Shown here piece by piece: positions 15,661 through 24,267 of a DNA stretch of 32,570 bases (within the stretch, counting starts at the first letter, position 1; each line of letters opens with the position of its first letter). The stretch is taken from NCBI GenBank assembly GCA_003140595.1, contig PLKG01000010.1, positions 1 through 32,570 of the forward strand, given 5' to 3'. Source of the DNA: Acidimicrobiaceae bacterium. Lineage in GTDB: Bacteria; Actinomycetota; Acidimicrobiia; Acidimicrobiales; Bog-793. The translations under genes were made by a program, and so were the position numbers. The notes beneath the pieces were generated by a model. It searched no databases and was not told where the DNA came from. It was given only the letters and a program-made list of their open reading frames with translations.

Positions 15661-16193
15661 TGAACATCCTTGATCAGGTTCCCGGGCCCCGGCCAATGCC
15701 TACCGACTATCGAGCCGCTCTGCGTCGAGAGCTTGAGGCCCTAGTCGCCAGTCCGTGCCGCTCTTGGAGATGGCGCCGACCGGGTGTGGTGCTCGGTCTA
15801 AGTATCGGCGTCGCCGTTGCCGCCGCCGGTGGAGCTTCTGCGGCCGTGTACCTCCACTTCGAGTCAGTTACTAACACGAGCACCGCTTTCTGTTACAGCG
15901 TTCCGAGTCTTGCCGGCCACAAGGGCACCGCGGTCACCGCCAGTGGCGCCCCAGGGTCCCCGGCACAGGTCACCGACGCCCTGCAGACGTGCACCATGCT
16001 TTGGCAGGACGGCTTTCTCGCCTCCGGTGCACCGAACGCTATTCACGTCACCGGCACCACCACGATCCATCAGGTACCGAATCTCGTCGTCTGCACGATG
16101 CCAGATGGGACGGCCGGTGTCTTTCCCGGCGATGCTTCGACATGTCGGCAGCTCGGCTTGTCAAGTCCTCCTTCTGGCGCTGAGAAGCGATAA
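15660..16193 (+). CDS. Single-pass membrane protein, possible anti-sigma regulator
   Basis: The 177-residue protein starts at ATG 15660, six bases after AAGGAGAG and overlapping the sigma stop. It has a short cytosolic N-terminus with a helix (YRAALRRELEALVASPC), one membrane segment at about 40-62 (GVVLGLSIGVAVAAAGGASA) and an outer domain with four cysteines (C80 region, QTCTMLWQDGFL, VVCTMPDG, ASTCRQ) that could form disulfides. Position and topology fit an anti-sigma factor, but there is no zinc-type H-x3-C-x2-C motif and the cytosolic part is short, so the role is inferred from context only. Confidence 0.75.
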   Translation: MNILDQVPGPRPMPTDYRAALRRELEALVASPCRSWRWRRPGVVLGLSIGVAVAAAGGASAAVYLHFESVTNTSTAFCYSVPSLAGHKGTAVTASGAPGSPAQVTDALQTCTMLWQDGFLASGAPNAIHVTGTTTIHQVPNLVVCTMPDGTAGVFPGDASTCRQLGLSSPPSGAEKR

Positions 16194-16586
16194 TCCGGGT
16201 CGCCATTCCACTACAGGGAGGTGGTGCCCTTTGCTCAAGTAGATGTTCGTTTGGACGGGCCGTGAACAGAACCGAGGCTTTCCTTGGTTTGCTGGTCTTG
16301 CAGAGGCGCAAATTTCGCGCCAGAAAGACAACCCAGTCGGCCAGAGTCCCTGGGCGTCCTCTTTCGTGGTGGCCATATACGGGACAAGAAAGCGCCGTAA
16401 CGAGAGACATCGCCACCTTCTGTTCATGGTTCTCTAGGCGCGATACGCCGGCATCTAACGATCTACACTCGCCGCCGGTTTAATACACTCGAGGTCCATT
16501 CTCCGAGGCGCCCACGGCAGGCATTTACGCGGCCTATGGTGGTCTGCTCAGTCCACAACTGTACTTAGACAGGGCCAATGATTCCC
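16194..16586. other. Intergenic stretch with no gene seen
   Basis: About 390 bases between the sigma/membrane pair and the promoter of the next gene. Short overlapping frames on both strands have no ribosome site or natural composition. Confidence 0.4.
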
Positions 16587-16616
16587 TTGAATTCCGTATG
16601 ATCTAGGGCGCATAAT
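16587..16616 (+). promoter_or_regulatory. Sigma-70-like promoter of the secreted 189-residue protein
   Basis: TTGAAT (16587-16592) and CATAAT (16611-16616) are separated by 18 bases. Transcription would start near 16623, leaving a leader of about 90 bases that includes a small GC hairpin. Confidence 0.5.
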
Positions 16617-16626
16617 TGGCCTGCAC

Positions 16627-16643
16627 CGGCGCAGAGGGCGCCG
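16627..16643 (+). repeat. GC-rich hairpin in the 5' leader
   Basis: CGGCGC (16627-16632), loop AGAGG, GCGCCG (16638-16643). It would form right at the start of the transcript from the promoter at 16587 and could stabilise the mRNA. No T-run follows, so it is not an ordinary terminator. Confidence 0.4.
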
Positions 16644-16714
16644 TGAACTAACTGCAGCATAAGGAGTGCTACTGCCTGCGATTCGGTCAACTGCGAAAGG
16701 AAGGGTCGATTACT

Positions 16715-17284
16715 GTGAAGAATATAGGACTCCATTCAAGACTGATAGGTGTTCTGGTGCTGGGCGGCGGGTTGCTGATCGCTTTGCCCTTGGCTCTCAC
16801 TTCGGGAGCCTCAGCTAGTGCGCCGGGGCAGTACTGCGTCGCGTCATTAGCGGGGCAGTCAACCGTCGAGTGCTTTACCACCTTTGGGGCCTCAGTGAGC
16901 TTTGCTACCGGCGGAACAGTCAACCTTACGAATGCAGCCGTAGCACGATACGTGACGCCGTCGGAGCTGCAAGCGGACGTCTCACCAGATTCGGACGTAC
17001 TGGCGATCGACTACACGGGCACGGGGTATAGCGGAAGCTCGCTAGTTTGGACCGGCGCGGGTTGTACGAGCACCGTGGGCGGCGCCAACATGCCGGCGGG
17101 GTGGGATGACGTGACCGAATCTGTTGCAGCATACAGTGGATGTGCCACGACGTTGTTCGAGCAAAAGAATTACGGTCAGCCCGAGTACGCGATTCATGTC
17201 AACGCATCCGTTAGCTCTTTGGGATCTTTCAACAATGAGGCGGATTCGCAGCTGTTCTGCAACTATTTTGGATGCGAGGAGTAA
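16715..17284 (+). CDS. Secreted protein with a beta/gamma-crystallin-like C-terminus
   Basis: The 189-residue protein starts at GTG 16715 after AAGGAAGG. It has a signal peptide (about 1-36, hydrophobic LIGVLVLGGGLLIALPLALT, Ala-x-Ala cleavage at ASASA). The mature part contains six cysteines. Residues 145-185 (LFEQKNYGQPEYAI, then SSLGSFNNEADSQLF) follow the Greek-key pattern of beta/gamma-crystallins and peptidase inhibitor family I36, with an aromatic-Gly strand and a later F-N-x-x-A-S-S-like turn. Exact function unknown; an extracellular structural, calcium-binding or inhibitor role is possible. The crystallin-like call is a pattern match, moderate at best. Confidence 0.75.
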   Translation: MKNIGLHSRLIGVLVLGGGLLIALPLALTSGASASAPGQYCVASLAGQSTVECFTTFGASVSFATGGTVNLTNAAVARYVTPSELQADVSPDSDVLAIDYTGTGYSGSSLVWTGAGCTSTVGGANMPAGWDDVTESVAAYSGCATTLFEQKNYGQPEYAIHVNASVSSLGSFNNEADSQLFCNYFGCEE

Positions 17285-17590
17285 ACTTTCTGAGGCCGGT
17301 CTATCAGGGTTGAGTTGCATTGTTACGCGGAAAGTCGCAACCTCTGCGAGAGCGGGGGGGGGTCCCTCCTGCCACTCACGAGACGGGGGAGCTTGAGAAG
17401 GAGTGCTCTACGGCACCCATCACGGCGGGAGTCGGGACACCGAGGGACTTGATGGTATTGCCTACGGCGTGCCACTTCGCCAGCTCCCGGTGTCGCAAAC
17501 GAATGTTGATTGTGACGGCTTTTCTTATTCACTTCCGCTCACGCCTGGGTCTTTACTGGCAGCGTGTGTTTCGCAGTTAAGGAGGTTTCG
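17285..17590 (+). other. 306-base intergenic/leader region with a G9 tract and long-range pairing
   Basis: It precedes the TTG-started secreted protein gene. It holds a run of nine G (around 17354-17362) and a GACACCG/CGGTGTC pair about 50 bases apart (near 17437 and 17490) that could form a long stem. I compared it by eye with the ydaO cyclic-di-AMP riboswitch and did not find its core motifs. A perfect AAGGAGG ends five bases before the TTG start. Confidence 0.35.
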
Positions 17591-19567
17591 TTGAAAAGAA
17601 AGCGATTGATAAATTTAGTCACGATGCGGGATGGGCACTCTTTCGCTTCCGTCATGGCGATATTTGCACTGGCGAGCGCTGTTTGCGTGGTCCCGTTGGT
17701 GATCACCCGGGCAGCCGCCAGCGCCTCGGCGAATCAACAGGCTTCCCCGACCAATGTATGTGCTCCGACAGACTTAACGGCGGGGATCCTGTCAGGTAGC
17801 CTTATTGCAACGCTGGACGGGCCTGCCTTCACAATCGACGTTCAAAACGGCGGGTCTTCGACCTGCACCCTGAGCGGCTGGCCAACGCTGACAGCGGCGG
17901 CCACCATCTCAGGGGTTACTCTCACCGCTACCGAGGTGACGACGAGTCTGCTCCCCACTGGCGGCAGCGTTTCCTCAGCAACTGTCGACCTTGCGCCGCA
18001 GTCGATGGCTTCCGTTTCAATCACGTTCGCCGAAGCAGGATTGTCCTCCGCCTGCGGCACCCAACTTCCAGTAGCTTTCATGCCTGTGCCCGGCGGGGCG
18101 CCTGTGTCGGTAGCAAGCCTGAACTTCGGACCTTGCCCAGGCGATTTGATGCTCGTCACGCCCTTCCAGTTGGGTACTGGGGCCACGCCGGTGCTGCAGC
18201 CGGGAGCACCGACTCTGGCGGATCAGTGCCCGACGTCAACCCTGTCCGTCCAACTCGGGACACCTAGCGTGGTGGGCACGACGACACTCGTTCCGATCAC
18301 AGTGACGAGTGCTGACCCTCAATCTTGCCAACTGAGTAACCCCGCGTCAGTGACCATTACGGATAGCGCCGGCTCGTCCCTGCAAGCTAAGGCGTTCCCG
18401 TATTTTGGCAAGTACGCAAGCTTGCTCTCCGGTTTCTCCTACTCGGCAACGACCTCGTCAACCATCACCCTCAGCAACGGCGGGAGCGCGCAATTCGGCA
18501 TCATCCTGCCGCAGGGTGGTACGAACTGCCCATCACTCGCTTCAATAAGCTACTCCTCCGACGCAGGTTCGAGCGTCGTCGATCTCGTGGCACCACAAGG
18601 CGTGGCGATGTGCAGTACCGCCGCAACCAGTGGATCACTGCAGGCGGCCTCGCCTCCGGCAGCGTTCGTTACGCCGCTTACCGCCGGTGGCACTAGCCTC
18701 GTGACGCACGTGAACGCGTCATCTGGCCATGTCGTACCTCTCGTGGGCGACACACCGGCCGGCTACTACTACGGATCCGACACCTCGGCGACTCTCTATA
18801 CCGGAAGTGGCGTACCTTATGGCGAAGAGTACACCGGCGGCGCGTACGGTGGCTATATTGGTCAGGTCGGTGGGTACTGGCAGGACGTCAGTGGCTGTGG
18901 CTCGTCATCTGCCTATAACACGCACGATGCCAATGCCGCAGATCTGAACGCTTCGGCGGGCACTGGGGTTGGCGCGCAGTACTACTTCTTTACCGGCGGT
19001 CCTGGAGTCGACCCGAACTACAACGGGACGACTGGAGAGGCCAACAACTGGGGCCAGCTCCAAGGAGCCACAGCCGACCAAGACGTTGCTTCTGGATCAT
19101 TCCCCTCTAACCATGCCGTGATCCTGTCGGCCGACATTGAGGTAGGAAGCGGTTGGGACTACGTGTACTCGAACCGTTGTTACCCGCCCAGTGGCAGCTC
19201 CGGAAGTCCTACTACACAGCTCAATTGGGACACTTTCAGCACCTTCTACAATTATGTCTACAACAACACCCCTTGGTTCGGCGCTGTCTACTCTACAGGC
19301 AACCCAAATAATCCTGAGTGGCAGTCGTATATGGGTAGCTATGGGACGAGCATGACGTACGCATACGAATGGGCAGCCGGTGCATTCTACTCAGGATCGG
19401 TGTCGTCCTCGACCGGACTCAAAGCGTGGTGTGTGTCGGGTTCGAACACTTGCGGGGAGTTTTTTGGCGGTGTCAGTTCGAGCTACGAGCTAGCCTGGCA
19501 ATGGGCCATACCCACGTACGGATCCCAGGGTGACTTTGACCAGTTTGATACCCCGAACTTCCCATAG
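17591..19567 (+). CDS. Large secreted protein with DUF4232-like domains and an unknown C-terminal domain
   Basis: The 658-residue protein starts at TTG 17591, set by AAGGAGG five bases upstream. A signal peptide spans about residues 1-50. Two consecutive beta-sandwich segments follow (about 55-180 and 195-345), each with the CTLSGWP- or CQLSNP-type cysteine signature and SITF strand seen in DUF4232 actinobacterial exported domains. The last 290 residues form a separate Tyr/Gly-rich domain (PAGYYYGSDTSATLYTGSG, ILSADIEVGSGWDYVY, YAYEWAAGAFYSG). It has the look of a TIM-barrel glycosidase-like domain with acidic residues on strand ends, but I cannot name the family. It is followed after 7 bases by the NHL-repeat gene, so the two are probably co-transcribed. 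Confidence 0.85.
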   Translation: MKRKRLINLVTMRDGHSFASVMAIFALASAVCVVPLVITRAAASASANQQASPTNVCAPTDLTAGILSGSLIATLDGPAFTIDVQNGGSSTCTLSGWPTLTAAATISGVTLTATEVTTSLLPTGGSVSSATVDLAPQSMASVSITFAEAGLSSACGTQLPVAFMPVPGGAPVSVASLNFGPCPGDLMLVTPFQLGTGATPVLQPGAPTLADQCPTSTLSVQLGTPSVVGTTTLVPITVTSADPQSCQLSNPASVTITDSAGSSLQAKAFPYFGKYASLLSGFSYSATTSSTITLSNGGSAQFGIILPQGGTNCPSLASISYSSDAGSSVVDLVAPQGVAMCSTAATSGSLQAASPPAAFVTPLTAGGTSLVTHVNASSGHVVPLVGDTPAGYYYGSDTSATLYTGSGVPYGEEYTGGAYGGYIGQVGGYWQDVSGCGSSSAYNTHDANAADLNASAGTGVGAQYYFFTGGPGVDPNYNGTTGEANNWGQLQGATADQDVASGSFPSNHAVILSADIEVGSGWDYVYSNRCYPPSGSSGSPTTQLNWDTFSTFYNYVYNNTPWFGAVYSTGNPNNPEWQSYMGSYGTSMTYAYEWAAGAFYSGSVSSSTGLKAWCVSGSNTCGEFFGGVSSSYELAWQWAIPTYGSQGDFDQFDTPNFP

Positions 19568-19574
19568 CCATCAG

Positions 19575-21968
19575 ATGAGTGCAAAAAGGGCTAGATCCAA
19601 GACAATGTCCGAGCCTCGGCGGCGGACCTCACCGCGGGGCAAGAGATCGCTGCGACCGTTATTGTGGGGCTCCAGTCTCCTCCTGAGCCTCGCGATAGTG
19701 CCAACGAACTGGTCCCTGTATGCTTTACGCTCGGTGAGAAGCCCTAGTGTGCCCTTCCGCATTTCGCGAGTAGCCGGAGGTGCCCTTATCGATGGAGAAG
19801 CTCTGCAGGTGCCCCAACGGCCCTTTGCCGTCGCAGTCTCGTCGCACTTCCTCTATGTGGCCGACGCGCTACACAACGTTATCAGGAGAATCGATGTTCT
19901 GACCGGCAAAGAATCGACCGCCGTTGGGTCGGGAACGGCGCGCTCCATTTCTGACGGTGCCCTACCGTTGAGCGTCGGCTTGTACGGACCATCGGGCGTT
20001 GCAACCGACCAGTACGGCGATCTCTTGATTTCTGACAGCGGGAATCGAAGGGTTCTTGTCGTGCCGGGTAGAAACAGAAGGCTCTTCGGGATGCAGATGA
20101 TCGGGGGTCGCGTCTACCAGTTGACGGGCCGTGGGGTGGGCAATGGTGTCACGATCGAAAACCCCTGGGGCATTACGGTGGACGAGCAAGGTGACGCGAT
20201 CTTCGTCGACAGTCAAACGGGCACAATCTGGCTCACCGCGGCCGAATCCGGGCGCGTCTTTGGTCATACTGTGCTAGCCGGACGAAGCTACCCGCTCTCA
20301 CTGACTACGAACCTGAGCTTCCCGCGGGCGGTGGCGGCAACCCCTGCCGGCCTCGCCATCGCGGACACCGGTCACAACCGCATACTTTTCCTCGCGAGCC
20401 AGAACGGGACTGCGTTCGGGCACAAAATGCGTGCCGGTGTGACATATACACTTGTTGACTCGGCGACGTCGTCGCTCCTCAGGTCGTTCAACTCACCTCA
20501 AGGCGTGGTCCCGGGGCCGGGTCAAAGCCTTATATTCAGTGATGGATCCGGGGATATCTACATACTCACCGTGCATGCTGGGACGTACTACGGGAGATAC
20601 CTGCCTTCGGGAGTGTCGCAGCTGATCAGCCGCGGCGGAGGTGTTGTCCCGGGCTTGATCGGTGGTCTGTCCGTAGATGCCCGATCTGACCTATTCATTG
20701 CCGGTCAGGCGGCTAACGCCGTTGCCTTTCTCCCGCAGTCAACAACGACGTTCGATGGAAGATCCATCGCTGCGGGTGTCATGGTCCGAGTTGCTGGCAA
20801 TGGCAGCGTGAACTTCGGGGGTGATGGCGGATTGGCGTCGATGTCCGATTTGTCTACGCCGATAGGCTTGGCGGGGCTGTCAGATGGGGGCGTCGTGATC
20901 GCCGACACGGACAATAACAGGGTGAGGATGATCCCAGGCACGACGTTGCACGCTTACGGAAGAACCCTTGAGGCACACCACATCTACACAATCCTAGGAG
21001 ACGGCAGTATTGGTCCAACGATCGCTGGCTCATTGGGCACGAGGACATCGATCGGTGAGCCTGTCGCGGTCGCGGTAGACGCCCTCAATGACATCTTCGC
21101 GTTGAGCAGGCTCAGCAACCAGCTCTTCGTCATCCCTGCCAATGGGGAGTCATTTCTTGGTCGTCCAGTGCAAGCAGGCCACGTCTATCTCGTCGCCGGC
21201 GATGGCTCCTCCGGCTTCAGCGGGGACGGCGGAAAGGCCACGTTGGCGCGTTTCTCGAACGTCGCGTCGGTTGCGGTTGATTCGCATGGGATCGCTATCG
21301 CTGACAGCCGGAACGGCCGGATCCGGTACGTGGCACTGCAATCTGGCGTCCAATTTGGCACGACGAGGATAAGCGGTGACGTATACACGATCGCAGGCGA
21401 CGGTAGCCAACCAAGTGCCGTCGTTAGCGGGATTCTTGGGACCCGCGCGTTTCTGGGTGATCCGCAGGGCGTGGCTTTCGACAGTCGCGGCGACCTCGTC
21501 GTTGCGGACACAGGCGACAACGTGATTCGACTTTTGATTGACAAGAACGTGCGATTGTCTGGGCATGCAGCGCGAGCCGACTTCCTCTACACGCTGGCGG
21601 GGAACAGCGAGTTCGGATACAGCCGTGACGGATTACCAGGGCTCAGGAGCAGCTTCGCGCTGCCGACAGCGGTCACCGTCGATGGCCACGGTAACATTCT
21701 CGTCGCCGACTCCTCGAACAATCGGATTCGGGTACTTGCCATGTCAAATGGTGCTTTCTACGGTCTTTCAATGAAGCAGGGGGACGTGTACACCGTGGCT
21801 GGTTCCGGCTCGATAGGGAGTTTCGGCAGTTCCATTCCGACCAAGGCCGATCTAACGCAGCCATCTGGCGTCGCATCTGCGAGTTCTGGTGCGGCATGGA
21901 TCTCGAATACTGAAGCTAACGAGGTATGCGTTCTCGAGCCAGATTCGAGGACGCCATCGTCGACTTGA
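19575..21968 (+). CDS. Membrane-anchored or secreted NHL-repeat beta-propeller protein
   Basis: The protein is about 797 residues from ATG 19575; ATG 19605 is equally possible and neither has a strong ribosome site. A positively charged N-terminus precedes one hydrophobic segment (LLWGSSLLLSLAIVP). The rest is built of about eleven NHL-type repeats of the form P-x-G-V-A-x-D-x-x-G-D-L-x-I-A-D-x-x-N-x-R-I. Examples are GPSGVATDQYGDLLISDSGN, DPQGVAFDSRGDLVVADTGD and LPTAVTVDGHGNILVADSSN, with VAGDGSSGFSGDGG-type links between them. These should close one or two beta-propellers on the outer face of the membrane. NHL propellers bind protein, RNA or sugar ligands; no catalytic motif is seen. It probably shares a transcript with the preceding exported protein. 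Confidence 0.88.
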   Translation: MSAKRARSKTMSEPRRRTSPRGKRSLRPLLWGSSLLLSLAIVPTNWSLYALRSVRSPSVPFRISRVAGGALIDGEALQVPQRPFAVAVSSHFLYVADALHNVIRRIDVLTGKESTAVGSGTARSISDGALPLSVGLYGPSGVATDQYGDLLISDSGNRRVLVVPGRNRRLFGMQMIGGRVYQLTGRGVGNGVTIENPWGITVDEQGDAIFVDSQTGTIWLTAAESGRVFGHTVLAGRSYPLSLTTNLSFPRAVAATPAGLAIADTGHNRILFLASQNGTAFGHKMRAGVTYTLVDSATSSLLRSFNSPQGVVPGPGQSLIFSDGSGDIYILTVHAGTYYGRYLPSGVSQLISRGGGVVPGLIGGLSVDARSDLFIAGQAANAVAFLPQSTTTFDGRSIAAGVMVRVAGNGSVNFGGDGGLASMSDLSTPIGLAGLSDGGVVIADTDNNRVRMIPGTTLHAYGRTLEAHHIYTILGDGSIGPTIAGSLGTRTSIGEPVAVAVDALNDIFALSRLSNQLFVIPANGESFLGRPVQAGHVYLVAGDGSSGFSGDGGKATLARFSNVASVAVDSHGIAIADSRNGRIRYVALQSGVQFGTTRISGDVYTIAGDGSQPSAVVSGILGTRAFLGDPQGVAFDSRGDLVVADTGDNVIRLLIDKNVRLSGHAARADFLYTLAGNSEFGYSRDGLPGLRSSFALPTAVTVDGHGNILVADSSNNRIRVLAMSNGAFYGLSMKQGDVYTVAGSGSIGSFGSSIPTKADLTQPSGVASASSGAAWISNTEANEVCVLEPDSRTPSST

Positions 21969-22019
21969 GCTGACCCGCGCCTGACGGGGTTCTCGAAGCG
22001 TAGTAAGTGTCCCGGAACA

Positions 22020-22043
22020 CCTCGCGAGACGCAGAGCGCGAGG
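22020..22043 (+). promoter_or_regulatory. Hairpin before the gene at 22057
   Basis: CCTCGCG (22020-22026), 10-base loop, CGCGAGG (22037-22043), a perfect 7-bp stem. The right arm contains the GAGG that could serve as ribosome site for ATG 22057, so folding would hide it. It could also end transcription of the NHL gene, although no T-run follows. Confidence 0.5.
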
Positions 22044-22056
22044 TAAGACTTCGACC

Positions 22057-22573
22057 ATGCCGGTCGAACGAGTTCTCATCGATGCCGCACGCATGGAACT
22101 ACTGGCGAACTACCTACTGGGGTGCCCCGCCGCGGAGAAGTTCTACAACGATCAGGATTCTGCTCTGGTCGCCCTGTACTGGGTATGTCGAGGCCACTCG
22201 GTTTTTTCTGAGTGGACATCGGGGTCTCATGATCTTTTTGTTCATGTACGATGCTGGGGCTGATGCCGAGAAGCCAATTCGCAAGTTCCGCACGGACTTC
22301 TTCCGCAAGCCCGGTATGACCGTACTCGCCGAGCGAGAGGTAGACGGTGCGGTCGTTCCCGGACTTGACAGCACTTATCTCTGGGAAGTTGACGTCGATG
22401 CAGCTGGTCACAAGGGTCCCGGCGGAGCGCGTTCCGTCGCTGGCCGGGTCGGCAATGTAGCTATCTGCCTCAACGGCTCGGATTTTGGGCAGGGCATGCC
22501 ATGGGATGAGCTCGTGATGATCGCTAGCCTTCAAGCATCGAAGATCCGAGAGTTTGGTGCCAGGGCCCGATAG
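22057..22573 (+). pseudogene. Hypothetical gene with a probable frameshift at a T6 tract
   Basis: The first frame starts at ATG 22057 (MPVERVLIDAARMELLANYL, then GCPAAEKFYNDQDSALVALY) and stops at about 22263 after turning unnatural. The +1 frame becomes natural near 22240 (GADAEKPIRKFRTDFFRKPG, then STYLWEVDVDAAGHKG) and runs to TAG at 22571. Together they would give about 172 residues. The switch lies around a T6 run (22202-22207) placed in the loop of a CCACTC/GAGTGG inverted repeat, a place where slippage or an indel is likely. I recognise no family and see no signal peptide. Confidence 0.5.
22194..22215 (+). repeat. Inverted repeat around a T6 tract
   Basis: CCACTC (22194-22199), a 10-base loop containing TTTTTT, GAGTGG (22210-22215). 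It sits inside the gene at 22057, near the point where the reading frame changes. Confidence 0.5.
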
Positions 22574-22627
22574 AGTGTGAACACCGCCTCAGGCTTTCTT
22601 GTCTGATTTGAGCCGATTGCGGTAAGC

Positions 22628-22764
22628 AGGCGGCGCGTTCGTACTCGTGGATGATGCCGCCGAGGACGTCGCGGCGAGTGGTAACGCCGCCCGCGAAGCG
22701 GTGACCGGGTGGGGGATCGGCTGGGCGAGCCGCAAGCCGCGATGCGGCCTCGCCTGGTTGTAGT
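22628..22764 (-). pseudogene. C-terminal remnant of an IS481-like integrase-core transposase
   Basis: Reading the minus strand, YNQARPHRGLRLAQPIPHPV is followed, after a frame change near 22700, by RRDVLGGIIHEYERAA. This is the end of the DDE transposases in which Y-N-x-x-R-P-H-R-x-L and then a R-D-x-L-G-G-x-x-H-E-Y-x-x-A-A tail are typical. Nothing of the catalytic core remains. The fragment stops abruptly at 22764, next to a second transposase remnant on the other strand. Confidence 0.55.
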
Positions 22765-22777
22765 GTGCCCGATCGCC

Positions 22778-23278
22778 CCGAATGTCGTCTGGGCGCTCGA
22801 CTTCCAGTTCGACTAGACCTCTGACGGGAGGATCCTGAAGCTCTTGAACGTGATCGACGAGTACAGCCGTGAGTGCCTCGCCATCGACGTCGCGCGCTCC
22901 ATTGACGGCGACGGCGTTGTGAGATGCCTCGATCGTCTGGCTCTAGAGCGGGGAGCACCGAGATACGTGCGTTCTGACCACGGGCCGGAGTTCATCGCCT
23001 TTGCCGTCGCGAAGTGGTGCCGCCTCGTCGGCACCGACACGGTCTTCATTGACCCGGGATCTCCTTGGCAAAACGCCTGGATCAAGTCGTTCAACGGACG
23101 GCTGCGCGACGAGTATCTGAACGGTCAGCGCTTCGAGACCCTGTTCGAAGCCCAGCTCCTTCTAGAGGACTGGAGGATCGACTACGACATGAACCGACCT
23201 CACAGCGCGCACGGCTGGCTCACCCCGGTCGAGTTCGTCGAGGCTTGGCTCAATCAACAACAGCTAGTGCTCGCATAG
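22778..23278 (+). pseudogene. IS3-family transposase OrfB remnant (5'-truncated, with a nonsense codon)
   Basis: The frame opens PNVVWALDFQFD, meets TAG at 22814-22816 where the family would have Gln or Thr, and resumes TSDGRILKLLNVIDEYSREC. It then runs through SDHGPEFIA, DPGSPWQNAWIKSFNGRLRD, DEYLNGQRFETLFEAQLL and NRPHSAHGWLTP to the stop at 23276. These are the D-D-E catalytic core (Asp in ALDF, Asp in SDHG, Glu in the SFNGRLRDE stretch) and C-terminus of IS3-group OrfB. OrfA and the N-terminus of OrfB are missing, so the copy cannot transpose by itself. From 22844 a 144-residue frame without stops remains. Confidence 0.85.
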
Positions 23279-23425
23279 CGAGTGGATCAGCTAATGGGTT
23301 CCCCTCACGGCGAGTTCCAACCGCTAGGTCGTCGCTAGGACCGGCTGCTCGAGCTGACGCTGGCGTTGCAGTACCTCAGCCGCCACAAGGCGGGCATGGC
23401 CGCACAAGCGGCATGAATGGGGGAT

Positions 23426-24121
23426 TTACGTAGGTCCGATGTTTACCGTCGCGACCGCAGGTCCGGAGGATCTTGTGGACTGATAAGTCTTCACAGTGAT
23501 GCGCACCGGGCCGAAGTCCGCCGCCTCTGTTGCGGTGGCCAGCCCATGTGAAGTCGTGTTCAAGATCCGGCTGGTGCACCAATTCTGCGCTGCCTTGTCG
23601 CCGAGGGCGCTACAGGCGAGCGAATCGTAGAGGACTTGGTTTTCAAGCGTTGCCTTGCTGGTCGTTTCGAGTATCGAGACCACCTGCACGTCGGTGACCG
23701 CGGGATAGCCGTTGATCTCGATGATCGTATATAAGCGGTTGTCCGATCCCAGCACTCGAGGAATGCCGTGCAACGCGCGAGCGGCCCTGAACACGGTGTG
23801 GGAACCGTCGATCTCCCGAAATAGTGACTCCACCTGTGTGCGGGTAAGACCGATGCTGGGGATAAAGCTCGACCCATTGGAGACCGTGGTCGTGCTTGGC
23901 GCGGTGGTTGGCGGCACGACGTCACGGGCCTCGACCGGCCTCAGCGATCGACCGGCGAGGGCCAATATCCCGGCGGCGCACGCGGCTACGACGATACTCA
24001 GCACGAACGCAATACGAAGGGGTGAGGGTCGACGGAGCCGCCGCTGCCGAGCTGTGCCTTGGGGGACCGTAGCACCAGCGGCGCGAGTCTTTATCAAGTC
24101 CGCCCTTCGTTGTTCATTCAC
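23426..24121 (-). CDS. Membrane-anchored extracytoplasmic protein of unknown function
   Basis: The 231-residue protein starts at GTG 24121, seven bases after GGAGGAG; an upstream in-frame ATG at 24154 has a poorly placed site. A basic cytosolic leader of about 35 residues precedes one membrane helix (LRIAFVLSIVVAACAAGILA) and a Pro/Thr linker (VVPPTTAPSTTT). The outer domain starts with IPSIGLTRTQVESLFREID, a helix followed by strands like the small lipoprotein folds that sense or bind ligands, and has two cysteines (ACSALG, NWCTSR) likely to pair. No family named. It is the last gene on its strand before a strong hairpin and the large glycosidase gene, which is transcribed toward it. Confidence 0.75.
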   Translation of the reverse strand: MNEQRRADLIKTRAAGATVPQGTARQRRLRRPSPLRIAFVLSIVVAACAAGILALAGRSLRPVEARDVVPPTTAPSTTTVSNGSSFIPSIGLTRTQVESLFREIDGSHTVFRAARALHGIPRVLGSDNRLYTIIEINGYPAVTDVQVVSILETTSKATLENQVLYDSLACSALGDKAAQNWCTSRILNTTSHGLATATEAADFGPVRITVKTYQSTRSSGPAVATVNIGPT

Positions 24122-24267
24122 AAGACGCTCCTCCGAGCGGCTGCAGCTGGCCATCTCCAGCTTCCTGGTCGGGGCCTGCTAACGGGCGTCCTCCATGCAA
24201 ATGGGCAATTCAGCACATAGATGAAAGGCCTGTCCATCGATTGTGACCTCCGGACCGTAAGGCCACT

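Noticed and set aside
17285-17590. Cyclic-di-AMP (ydaO) riboswitch upstream of a secreted protein
   Set aside because: The conserved core segments of that riboswitch class could not be found in the leader.
23340-23417. Short plus-strand fragment RLLELTLALQYLSRHKAG
   Set aside because: Protein-like for 24 codons, but too short and unrecognised to call a gene or a named remnant.
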